In this document: piece by piece, positions 10,801 to 14,163 of the stretch
Numbering within the stretch: the stretch's first letter is position 1
Layout of the letters: each line of letters opens with the position of its first letter
Assembly: GCA_030849805.1 (NCBI GenBank)
Contig: JASANZ010001763.1
Span: 1-14,163, forward strand
Length of the DNA stretch: 14,163 nucleotides
Reading direction: 5' to 3'
DNA from: Sergeia podlipaevii
Lineage: Eukaryota; Euglenozoa; Kinetoplastea; Trypanosomatida; Trypanosomatidae
Notes under the pieces: model-generated
The model's input: only the letters and a program-made list of their open reading frames with translations
Databases searched by the model: none
What the model was told of the DNA's origin: nothing
Made by a program: the position numbers and the translations under genes

Positions 10801-11879
10801 CGCATGCCTCTGCTCTATCCAATGATCCTCCGCGGGTTGCAAAATGTATATTGGTGTCTCTTGATCGCCACGCCAGGGCTGACTTGCGTGATGTTGGTGG
10901 TATGGAGGGAGAGACGGCATACTGGGCCTTGCCATCGGTGCTAGAGAGCCAAGTCGACAAGCGCGAGGTGGGCGAGCAGGACGAAGAAGAGGAAGTGACA
11001 ACTCTTGCTGACGCGGCGGGCAACGAAGATGGCGGCCGCTCTCTGAGTGGGCATGAATCGAGCATTGCACCGGCTACCACCATAGCACTGACCGGAACAC
11101 AGAGTCGTTCATCCGCCACCCTGCAGCCTCGCGGAGCGCAGCAGCAGCAGCATGTGCGTACGGCGAGTCTCTTCCTTCGCATTGCTCACCACTCCAGTCT
11201 AACTGCGGATCAGTGTGATATGGCGTCTATATCCATATCAGGTCACTCTCAGGCATGTATCAGTCGCGGTCGACTTTCCGGGCCTGCCTGTCTGCTTGCT
11301 GTACGAGGTGACAGTAAAGTTCATCTTTTCAACTCTGTTGTATCCGGGTCTCTGCAGTCGTCGCGGCGAGTCTTTCTCCCTTCAGCTTCTGCCGCTTCAT
11401 CACCCCTTCGTACTACTCATAAAGGTGATGACACGGATAACTCGACAGCAATGCCACCATCGGTGGTGCTTGCGGTGGATAGCGATATTGCTTTCCATGG
11501 CAGCCGTGTCTACGCTCTGAACGTCGCCACCCCGGTCCTCAGCGCGTGTAGGAGTCACGTGAAGCTCCTTTCTTCTTATCTCTCACATCCAACGAGCCTC
11601 ACAGGGGCACTCAGTTCTGGTTGTCCTACTGCAACCGCGTCATCACCATCTAGTCCATGTGTGGTCCTGCGTGCCTCTGCTCTTGAAGTTAGTTGTGCAG
11701 TCCATGGAGGAGAAGCTGCTGCTGTTGGCGAAGACAAAACTGGAGGTGGGGCTCTGTGGGTGAGGGAGGCGTTGGGAACTGTGACTGCAGATGTCGCCAG
11801 CAGTGTGACGACGATATCTGCTCCTCCAGAGGAAGGTCGCAGTATATTTTCTCGTTGGCTTTGGGGAAGAAAGAAGTAA
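1845..11879 (+). CDS. Giant UBC (E2)-like / parallel beta-helix repeat protein, 3344 aa
   Basis: One uninterrupted frame, probably a cytosolic or nuclear ubiquitin-system scaffold; the role is inferred. The start is the first ATG after the candidate acceptors, with A at -3 and an in-frame stop at 1785-1787. Residues 12-69 and about 207-265 together match the pattern of a UBC/E2 fold, with a cysteine (C236) at the catalytic position and a low-complexity insert between the halves. Beta-helix-like islands with short strands, turns and recurrent Cys and Gly follow at about 963-1015, 1088-1115, 1235-1315, 1393-1475, 1820-2000, 2168-2300, 2342-2427, 2679-2716, 2763-2799, 2836-2893, 3107-3180 and 3206-3291. 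Long Ala/Ser/Thr/Glu/Gln-rich linkers separate them. Basic clusters that could be nuclear signals lie near 461-475, 547-557 and 1205-1217. No signal peptide or convincing membrane helix is seen. The protein ends in a basic aromatic tail (WLWGRKK). I recognise no named orthologue. Confidence 0.93.
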   Translation: MPSVVFIQHIQRLYAFFKRNGGREMPEGCCQIELIDDDDVSNWFLQFVYKDEAGEDFYVSLRMLFTEEDQQQQKQPKSSPSMSRSLAGARGSAEDDSLPSATATAVPSASKANEGTKAIATSEATTASAQSASTAGDDMASTTAAVAAEAAASLRSSKDPSEVDDSGKDKDDGVDHRSATTHDTDTTTIKSDDKSSNDGASSNAPVTRRIVLSRMPLVFVISPRLVASFIHYGAICSLELMSQHWEQTPTSVALLISSLYHTLNPFSGDGKVSIDDAGRAANRRAAVVAAGGVIMPARGPNEGDNGADPLQNADVSGGISAYTEDEHLSGMERIRRAHPHLFRSYVEQHTQQQQQQQQAVAVPPLDRDRSSMMMMRSSVQGNSCSRSSTTTSSSGSRSRSEESSDAESEEVQEEEELSSAQGSNRNSDTENVPTSLAFSPQTRLSTVPGIVSPAQRKVAHHEGRGKRMKKKLKAHDGSPRSDREETEKENDCVTLFPTGDTPPTVECVSSPSFQCSSVSLSSPLAAALGDDCERKVGEAGRSESSAKLKTRKSKKTPQAHPHHRRRHHDPAHAASAEPPVQNFLTPCAVQTIIHDAVLQRKSRVKARLSTRTLLLASRRQSNVKAEITRSSPLTCEPPAQEGASLMAAAAASPFGVNEEKREDFIRVFCATGAERGSKARGKSQHGQEESDSDDVESSNRSSSSKESCNRDGSMNNNNSSNSKKNNNNNDSCRSASEMKKKYKERGAEGLLPSGNGGDVQEPTMGLPPLSAAATRQRAAPHYHQKVIELWVPPTFVRPAARAASSPQLRVAAADTPMEEEIDGNVVPLSTTEASTAPSISAHGTTTTVSSLSVRISGSDDADLQALRRHHKQQQQQGRGSTRLPDVLVPGIALVLRSVPLPPLQLEAITTDTTSAAAAAGCKESHPHDMPQPLSQESYSSSSLTTTTTRQGPYDPILPCTVPSSLSLHLEHLYIYGHLRVLGRVTLRHCVFVGTITTEGNATVTLQGCSFAVCAEDRLFKPRLAPPITFPGLYMSVESNKSSSSEGPVQHDAINGDGRLEAEGHQQQQEQEQLPGAPAPFGMSSRKEGILVLDTSTVEVSEDSCVFHLPTPWEPLVTLTSSEEEENAEEEHEEEARKEKGNGSTNQNLDTLQSSSFEAGQEGEKEVSTTTSIGSATTTGEVDKQREHSIDDVSNDAETHVEQCARRQRKRKAKKKRRSGERHAAVPPPPPQPAAMGLHMLRSIILVSNQGKLKVSGSILDPRLGADRSVFAEQDATVDIADSLVIAGWSSAVSIQGCRAYVEDTLFVGVCPPVMYAGTAGAVASATAVAAEHEEGNKQDRQNRSRLVAVDGAANDEEEEKKKMEQQKCKRSAEDDEDDDILDSIPQPPFLQVDDIHRSTGLNVELGGIISVRRCTALHLYFGFSVIAHSVAHFYACSTSNVVNGFTVDASTATLENCSARTNHVGVFLLQQAKCVVMEDRGGTLASRAAVFAEAWTAAEDIVASEAAVAPLVPSAKQIDGVKVADKDNKTTKAGASLLSEGAPPLKHDLPQVVSVAEAAANAYDGGNFNNNKKNNLDGREAGEANCVDIGDASGGGDGDSVQSTKSNGAARDMSEAYSLGQPPPSSPSSAVFQTRNNTSIDAANASDTAVSSHVNNLSTSAAAAATSAEQQLHLRIRLITEQIFHTRMAALVRSEEEEASSALQGLLQPGTAAVDAVQADGKKACASSSSPSWTRKTHSRSQRKAVGQKNMTVAIAAAIIVSAEQQAERTFPSDRAAEEYLGRCSYRHNYRRKQQASRSPTQLSHWGFYTGGRFSIEVRSSTLKASGLTLLKAEDTSLYVYDGGIAEAADCLLWTPMPSRRELQTCGVKAVYARVKAVRCLTIDYAFSFAAIQLAQGNFEDCMAVRGVNGFTVDRSQCTMKYCGTDTEHVGVFVLNHSTAELTGTDHLVGTSASARTQPKIICGGFPSVFRGKVYGVESQSSTVHCRGITVLRGSVSGFIAYKKSTLIIEKCLVDMALQDAGTFLFKAKAATAADSAVGGGGGTGEESTSVASPGLEEVRASLHRVSFLGKKSTDAEHEEDEEAAANTIITVPLSSSVKEQQQQLLQAQYAASMARVACLSTNYGTVVASGALDGSTGIEAATLATRGLLAATAAGAVEFEPKPKSSGVKVWSGSTCCIMNCEVRCVTFGFAAIGPDTELEAHHCTAKHVVNGFTVDGASMCLTKCSANSNHVGVFVLSNGRCTVRRGSYAAKKFGIESRSGVIRIEGHVKLHGFSRIGMYLYSGALLETEVGSLIDIKMSKRYRAAAAVSVAPVSPPPPPSSGSAMAAGSMSAISSSARHFFPVCLALDDATAHIHQAELGGGATCGISCAEGAQALLHMCRVCDCAAVGVNVLRGARVLMVNCSIMCRGVYAVVVHAGGIYRAEGASADATAILEEAATAAVAAKAIEQQRQQQQQPKEKEEEDEQGDSAAAAAVTDITGSDGRWRGYISQRLGWKLGDDDSAQGGADEARSPGEVGKKDEVLPPHSEEGPCPLHIATTVGSLARPLSSPVVSGGSSAGHHSGAQATEGEGPGIHFAKVISGFFGGRKSSSNQGSGGNCHDSANGRAWTRSMLLALRPWQYKLHYRVDTLSGGAAIATTASRNGSAEGKETFATTATIERAAAAATLTIAAAAATGLPIPVCAMIEGVFCIAGSCSVERVLVKGAAVNFETLQAAATTTTTTTTTTTATATTRTTASSDGVETNSRSAAAASPAQPQAAVFTVTSQATHYHLLLRSRGAVLHAGLAVRSHLDLGEVHPPSSTKSNHGSDASSGEEENEEDGNGSDGDAEDVRQEAILVQGTGNLHLSQCAFEVPVPSLTSSSSSSSFTSVAIRCTGAGAFLRMEYILVLAPQPQAEALLGNQGLDEYGLPLVANRQAAAQQQGELTEKEEEMAHERLIAEAMKKLDLVDTIPPPASGINTSKPQWTTTTTTTATLKQERGTEAAHASALSNDPPRVAKCILVSLDRHARADLRDVGGMEGETAYWALPSVLESQVDKREVGEQDEEEEVTTLADAAGNEDGGRSLSGHESSIAPATTIALTGTQSRSSATLQPRGAQQQQHVRTASLFLRIAHHSSLTADQCDMASISISGHSQACISRGRLSGPACLLAVRGDSKVHLFNSVVSGSLQSSRRVFLPSASAASSPLRTTHKGDDTDNSTAMPPSVVLAVDSDIAFHGSRVYALNVATPVLSACRSHVKLLSSYLSHPTSLTGALSSGCPTATASSPSSPCVVLRASALEVSCAVHGGEAAAVGEDKTGGGALWVREALGTVTADVASSVTTISAPPEEGRSIFSRWLWGRKK
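1878..2639 (+). other. Split UBC (E2)-fold domain, UBE2Q-like, residues 12-265
   Basis: Residues 12-65 show the E2 N-terminal pattern: an amphipathic helix (RLYAFFKR), then PEGC, IELIDDDD, a conserved-type tryptophan (W43) and a strand pair ending LRMLF. After an insert the fold resumes with MPLVFVISPRL, then GAIC, with C236 in the active-site position, W245 nine residues later, and a helix LLISSLYHTLNP ending at 265 that resembles the E2 crossover helix. UBE2Q proteins share the Cys-to-Trp spacing and lack the canonical HPN motif, as this protein does. Residue V226 stands where the HPN histidine would be. The protein may be an active atypical E2, a ubiquitin binder or a pseudo-enzyme. An RWD domain is the main alternative, but RWD domains do not normally keep this cysteine context. 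Confidence 0.75.
2052..2462 (+). other. Low-complexity insertion splitting the UBC-like fold (residues 70-206)
   Basis: About 137 residues of Gln, Ser, Ala, Thr and Asp-rich sequence lie between the strand ending LRMLF and the strand starting MPLVF. It begins with a CAG/AAG run (2052-2071). In ordinary E2 proteins these two segments are joined by a short Pro-rich loop. The insert stays in frame and therefore looks like an expanded surface loop, not an intron. It lacks a GT-AG intron architecture and is open throughout. Confidence 0.7.
2895..2918 (+). repeat. (CAG)n coding microsatellite, poly-Gln
   Basis: Six CAG codons flanked by CAA codons encode a run of eight glutamines in a disordered linker of the giant protein. 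Confidence 0.95.
3999..4033 (+). repeat. AT-rich Asn/Lys/Ser-coding low-complexity run
   Basis: AAT/AAC and AGC/AAA codons encode NNN-type and SKK-type runs (around residues 715-735). Base composition here is much closer to the spacers than to the rest of the gene, so it may be a recent simple-repeat expansion. Confidence 0.85.
4731..4890 (+). other. First beta-helix-like island (residues ~963-1015)
   Basis: Short alternating hydrophobic strands separated by Gly/Asn turns appear in succession: LHLEHLYIYG, LRVLGRVTLRHCVF and NATVTLQGCSF. Each strand tends to end in Cys-x-Phe. This coil-by-coil periodicity of about 20-25 residues is typical of right-handed parallel beta-helices. No catalytic residues of pectate lyases are evident, so a binding role is more likely than an enzymatic one. 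Confidence 0.6.
5457..5495 (+). other. Basic cluster, candidate nuclear localisation signal (residues 1205-1217)
   Basis: Thirteen residues include eleven Arg/Lys, with the core RKRKAKKKRR in a disordered linker. The composition fits a monopartite or bipartite nuclear import signal, but simple Lys/Arg-rich linkers occur elsewhere in the protein. The assignment is tentative. Confidence 0.35.
6042..6251 (+). other. Beta-helix module A (residues 1400-1469)
   Basis: This is the first copy of the conserved module. It starts at GLNVE, continues through a Cys-containing strand region and LYFGFSVI, then carries VVNGFTVD (1441-1448) and HVGVFLL (1463-1469). The distance from the Gly of GFTVD to the His of HVGVF is 19 residues, the same as in modules B and C. 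Between these motifs lies LENCSA, which matches LTKCSA of module C. Confidence 0.8.
7443..7649 (+). other. Beta-helix module B (residues 1867-1935)
   Basis: This is the second copy. It starts at GVKAVY and has CLTIDYAFSFAAI, GVNGFTVD (1907-1914) and HVGVFVL (1929-1935), again with 19-residue spacing. It is preceded by further coils (FSIEVRSSTLKASGL, TSLYVYDGG). It is followed by YGVESQSSTVHCRG and a coil ending in IIEKC, which parallel the sequence after module C. This shows that the duplicated unit is longer than the 70-residue core. Confidence 0.8.
8346..8558 (+). other. Beta-helix module C (residues 2168-2238)
   Basis: This is the third copy. It starts at GVKVW and has VTFGFAAI, VVNGFTVD (2210-2217) and HVGVFVL (2232-2238) with the same 19-residue spacing. 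It continues directly into FGIESRSGVIRIEG and IGMYLYSGALLE coils. The DNA of the three GFTVD blocks differs mainly at third codon positions. The protein pattern therefore appears to be held by selection and not by recent copying. Confidence 0.8.
8868..9125 (+). other. Cys-rich beta-helix island, degenerate fourth module (residues ~2342-2427)
   Basis: Coils follow one another: VCLALDDATAHIHQAEL, CGISCAEGAQALLHMC, CAAVGVNVLRGARVLMVNC, and CRGVYAVVVHAGGIY. The segment VGVNVL corresponds in position to HVGVFVL of the main modules. Cysteines recur about once per coil at comparable strand positions, as in stacked Cys ladders of parallel beta-helices. The GFTVD motif itself is absent. Confidence 0.55.
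9195..9224 (+). repeat. (CAG)n coding microsatellite, Gln-rich
   Basis: CAACAGCGG is followed by five CAG codons in a linker of the giant protein, just before a Lys/Glu-rich acidic segment. It is the same repeat class as 2895-2918. Confidence 0.9.
9999..10055 (+). repeat. (ACN)n coding microsatellite, poly-Thr
   Basis: ACC, ACT and ACA codons encode eleven consecutive threonines, followed by a Thr/Ala mixture. The segment separates two short beta-helix-like islands. A matching threonine run occurs in gene 2 at 13102-13141. Confidence 0.95.
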
Positions 11880-11923
11880 CAAGACACGCATGCATATACG
11901 CGTGTGTGTGTGTGCTGCTATAC

Positions 11924-11947
11924 TTTTTTTTTTTTTTTAAAAAAAAA
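11924..11947. repeat. Poly-T / poly-A palindrome just after the stop of gene 1
   Basis: Fifteen T residues are followed directly by nine A residues, about 45 bases past the stop codon. The run is self-complementary and could fold into a U-A hairpin in the 3' UTR, or could simply reflect two adjacent homopolymers. Confidence 0.9.
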
Positions 11948-12289
11948 GGCGCTTGTTTCTGCTGTTTAGCGTCCTGGCGATTGTTAAGGGAGGGGATCCT
12001 TGCTGGGGAGAAGCTCTGTGATATCAAGTTTTTGGACGCATATGTATGTGTGTATGCATTTTTTTGTGTATTGTTTTTTTTATTATTATTATTGAAGAAA
12101 GCTTTCCACGTGTTATGCGCACGTGTGCATTTCTGTTGACTGTTTCTTTTTGCGTGTCTATGTGCGTTTTTGTTTTGTGTTCACTCCCTTACACAACGCG
12201 TATATTTCTCTCCTCTGCTTCAAGACAAAGCTTCTCTATCTATTTTTTTGCGGGTATCCTGTAGTATGAGAGGTGTATGCATACGAGCG

Positions 12290-12311
12290 TATATATATAT
12301 ATATATATATT
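12290..12311. repeat. (AT)n microsatellite
   Basis: About ten tandem AT units in the spacer between the two genes. No coding or regulatory role is evident. Confidence 0.95.
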
Positions 12312-12582
12312 GTGCCGTGCTATTGGCTTTTTTTCTGTAACCTTTATTTATGCTTCTTCCCTGCAGCCCACTTCAAAGAAATATATATATGTATTGGCAC
12401 ACGCAGATACGCACGTTAGATGGCCTAATCGCATATAAATATATGCATCACTTTCAGCTGACAAACTGTTCATGGGACCTTGGATTCCTCTCGATGCCAC
12501 GCTTCTTCATCTTTTACTTTCTTTCTATTCCTTTCCTTTATATATATTAATCTTATGCAAATTACCTCCTAGCGACGTGATA

Positions 12583-12623
12583 CTCTCTCTCTCTCTCTCT
12601 CTTGTTTATCTTGTTTTGTCTAG
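12583..12623 (+). promoter_or_regulatory. (CT)10 pyrimidine tract and trans-splice acceptor AG for gene 2
   Basis: Ten CT units (12583-12602) continue into a T-rich stretch and then into TCTAG, with the AG at 12622-12623. No other AG occurs within the tract. This is the textbook arrangement for spliced-leader addition and predicts a leader of about 88 bases with no ATG before the start at 12712. A later AG at 12701-12702 would leave only nine bases and is less attractive. Confidence 0.7.
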
Positions 12624-12711
12624 CCATTTGCGCCTTTTTACTACTACCACTACTACTGCTAATCTGCTTCGCATTGATATATATACTCTTACGTTTTCGT
12701 AGACATCAGTG

Positions 12712-13992
12712 ATGTCCAAAGCGACTTCTTGTCGAGAGTGGGAGTATGTGTCCTCCACATCCACCACTACCGCTGCTGCCGCCACAGAGAGGGCAGCCGC
12801 GCCTCCCAGCTCCAACCAGGTTTTTGGTGCCATTGCTACTGATCATGGTGTTGGTGTTGCTGCTGCTCCTCCTCCCTCTTCTTCTTTCGCCGATGGCTAT
12901 GAATCTTCAGAATTTGAGGAACTGGTCTTCTCAGCACCAGCTTCTAGCCAAGCACGAGACAGCCACGATAACCAGCGCGCTCTTCTGTCAGAGTGGAGAA
13001 ATATCGGCCTCTCTGCCATAAACGACCACCACCACCAGCAGCAGCAGCAATGCCGTCTGGTGGCAGATGATATATTTTGTATTATGGCACAAGAAACTGC
13101 TACTACTACAACTACAACAACAGCAACAACAACAACGACAGCAAGAGCGACAATGGCAAGGGCGCGGGGGCACACTCCTGTTGTCCGTCCCTTGAGGGCC
13201 ACAGCCCCAGAGATCGTTTCTTCAGATGATGGCAATGGCGACAGCGCAGAGGATGGATTTGATAGAGAGGACGGGGACGAGTGGATTGCCCACAGTGTGC
13301 TTCAGCACGCCATGATAACGGCGGAGATAAAAGATGAGGAAGGTGAGGAGGAGGTGTCTACCCCAAGGACGATTGCAGCTGCCGAGTCCCCACACTCCGC
13401 ATGGTCTGAGAGCAGGGGGGAGAGGAGGGGAACGGAAGAGGAGGACATTAGGCAGATGCACAGCTGCTGCTCAGACGATCGCGACCCACAAGAAGCCACA
13501 GGCGCCGCAGAGGATACAAGCGATAGTGAGGGTGCACACTGGGAAGGCTTTGAAGGAGACGGGGCTGGCGCGTTTAGCAATCATCACCGCCGCCGCCGTC
13601 CTCGCAGCGTGCGTACCACCAATGCGGAACAAATGGGCTTTCCTGGCAACACGAATATTACACGCCAAGGACAGAATGATCAACCTGCGCACAGTGTGGA
13701 AGAAATTGTCAGTGGCTTTGGTAAAAGCCTCGCACGGATGCGTCGCGCTATGACTCTCCGTCATTTGGGGAGAAATGGTGGTGATCGTGGTGCTCCTCCT
13801 CCTCCTCCTCCTCACGCCGCTCGTGCCAGTAGTAGTGCTGAGGTAAAGCAGGAAAGTGGAGAATGGGAGCATTGGACGCTCTTGTCAGAAGCAGTGAACG
13901 CGCGTGAGGAAAAGCGGAGACGGCACATCTGTCAACAAGAAGAAACACTGTGGCAGTCCCTTAGGATGATGCATGGTGAAACAGATAGCTAA
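12712..13992 (+). CDS. Hypothetical disordered protein with candidate LIR motifs, 426 aa
   Basis: The frame opens after an in-frame TAG at 12700-12702. The first ATG is at 12712; the GTG immediately before it (12709) is not a plausible start in a nuclear gene. No family was recognised. Most of the protein is Ala/Ser/Thr/Pro/Glu-rich and probably disordered, with a poly-Thr run (13102-13141), a His/Gln run, an acidic middle, an Arg-rich patch (HHRRRRPR) and a proline run of six. More ordered-looking parts are the N-terminal EWEYVSS, residues 67-73 (EFEELVF), a stretch from about 320 to 350 (VEEIVSGFGKSLARMRRAM), and the C-terminal helix after GEWEHWTLL (383-391) with EEKRRR and ETLWQSL. WEYV, FEEL and WTLL each fit the Atg8-interaction pattern. 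There is no signal peptide and no membrane segment. Confidence 0.85.
   Translation: MSKATSCREWEYVSSTSTTTAAAATERAAAPPSSNQVFGAIATDHGVGVAAAPPPSSSFADGYESSEFEELVFSAPASSQARDSHDNQRALLSEWRNIGLSAINDHHHQQQQQCRLVADDIFCIMAQETATTTTTTTATTTTTARATMARARGHTPVVRPLRATAPEIVSSDDGNGDSAEDGFDREDGDEWIAHSVLQHAMITAEIKDEEGEEEVSTPRTIAAAESPHSAWSESRGERRGTEEEDIRQMHSCCSDDRDPQEATGAAEDTSDSEGAHWEGFEGDGAGAFSNHHRRRRPRSVRTTNAEQMGFPGNTNITRQGQNDQPAHSVEEIVSGFGKSLARMRRAMTLRHLGRNGGDRGAPPPPPPHAARASSSAEVKQESGEWEHWTLLSEAVNAREEKRRRHICQQEETLWQSLRMMHGETDS
13102..13141 (+). repeat. (ACA)n coding microsatellite, poly-Thr in gene 2
   Basis: ACT, ACA and ACG codons with one GCA interruption encode a threonine run of the same type as that at 9999-10055 in the giant gene. 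Confidence 0.95.
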
Positions 13993-14163
13993 TAAAGGTA
14001 TATCTTAGCTGTCCCATTACAATTTATTTATCTATTTATTTTATTTTTTTGCTTTTTGCTTTTGGGTTGTGAAAGGAAAGTGGCTTACCGTGTGGTCAAA
14101 GACGCACATTGAAAAGTGAAAGCAGCCGGTATAGAAGGCCAAGACAAAGGTACCTCCAGCAAA
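13993..14163. other. Start of the 3' UTR of gene 2
   Basis: No gene is visible before the window ends. An AT-rich patch is followed by a T-rich tract (about 14041-14063) and then AG-containing sequence. The tract could equally be the pyrimidine tract of the next gene downstream, but too little sequence remains to decide. Confidence 0.6.
14021..14048 (+). promoter_or_regulatory. AU-rich element in the 3' UTR of gene 2
   Basis: Two overlapping ATTTA pentamers (14022-14030) and a third (14034-14038) sit about 30 bases after the stop. AU-rich elements affect mRNA stability in trypanosomatids, where most gene control is post-transcriptional. Composition alone could produce this pattern in such AT-rich DNA, so the functional call is weak. 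Confidence 0.35.

Larger units (their letters stand above)
11880..12711. other. Intergenic region: 3' UTR of gene 1 and 5' leader of gene 2
   Basis: This stretch has no supportable gene. It holds a GT run near 11901-11914, a poly-T/poly-A palindrome, an AT array, a CT array and the probable splice acceptor of gene 2. In trypanosomatids, polyadenylation of the upstream mRNA is coupled to downstream trans-splicing and usually falls a few hundred bases before the acceptor. That would put the poly(A) site of gene 1 roughly between 12100 and 12500, but no consensus marks it. Confidence 0.75.

Noticed and set aside
12709..12714. GTG as the start of gene 2
   Set aside because: Nuclear trypanosomatid genes start at ATG. 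The adjacent ATG at 12712 is the first ATG after the predicted splice acceptor.

Overview
The window reads as nuclear DNA of a trypanosomatid (Kinetoplastea). Two long intronless reading frames lie on the same strand. Each is preceded by a long pyrimidine tract ending in AG, as expected for spliced-leader trans-splicing and polycistronic transcription. The coding DNA is clearly richer in GC than the flanks. The flanks are AT-rich and packed with homopolymers and microsatellites: CT, AT, TTA, TGT and poly-T/poly-A. No prokaryotic operon signals, tRNA, rRNA, transposon or CRISPR array were recognised. I do not call a genus; the long low-complexity runs in the proteins and the AT-rich spacers are descriptive only.

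Layout. (1) 1-1844: an AT-rich, microsatellite-laden spacer that includes the 5' leader of gene 1, with candidate splice acceptors at 1603-1604 and 1710-1711. (2) 1845-11879: a giant single-exon gene encoding 3344 residues. (3) 11880-12711: a spacer with the 3' UTR of gene 1, a poly-T/poly-A palindrome, AT and CT microsatellites, and the likely acceptor of gene 2 at 12622-12623. (4) 12712-13992: a 426-residue, mostly disordered protein whose start is the ATG at 12712. (5) 13993-14163: the start of the 3' UTR of gene 2, with overlapping ATTTA motifs.

The main discovery candidate is the giant protein. Its N-terminus has the sequence pattern of a ubiquitin-conjugating (UBC/E2) fold, closest by eye to the UBE2Q-like branch. 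It keeps a cysteine at the active-site position (C236) but has no HPN motif. The fold is interrupted by about 137 residues of low-complexity sequence. The remaining ~3000 residues are a string of islands with the short beta-strand periodicity of right-handed parallel beta-helix (pectin-lyase-like) proteins, separated by long disordered, homopolymer-rich linkers. Three islands share a strongly conserved ~70-residue module (GFTVD, then HVGVF exactly 19 residues later). A fourth looks like a degenerate relative. I infer a cytosolic or nuclear ubiquitin-system scaffold in which the beta-helix islands recognise substrate or partner and the UBC-like head conjugates or binds ubiquitin. This has not been demonstrated.

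The second protein is not recognised. It has three candidate Atg8-binding (LIR/AIM) motifs and a helical, charged C-terminus. Any functional link between the two genes is speculative, because neighbours in trypanosomatid clusters are usually unrelated.
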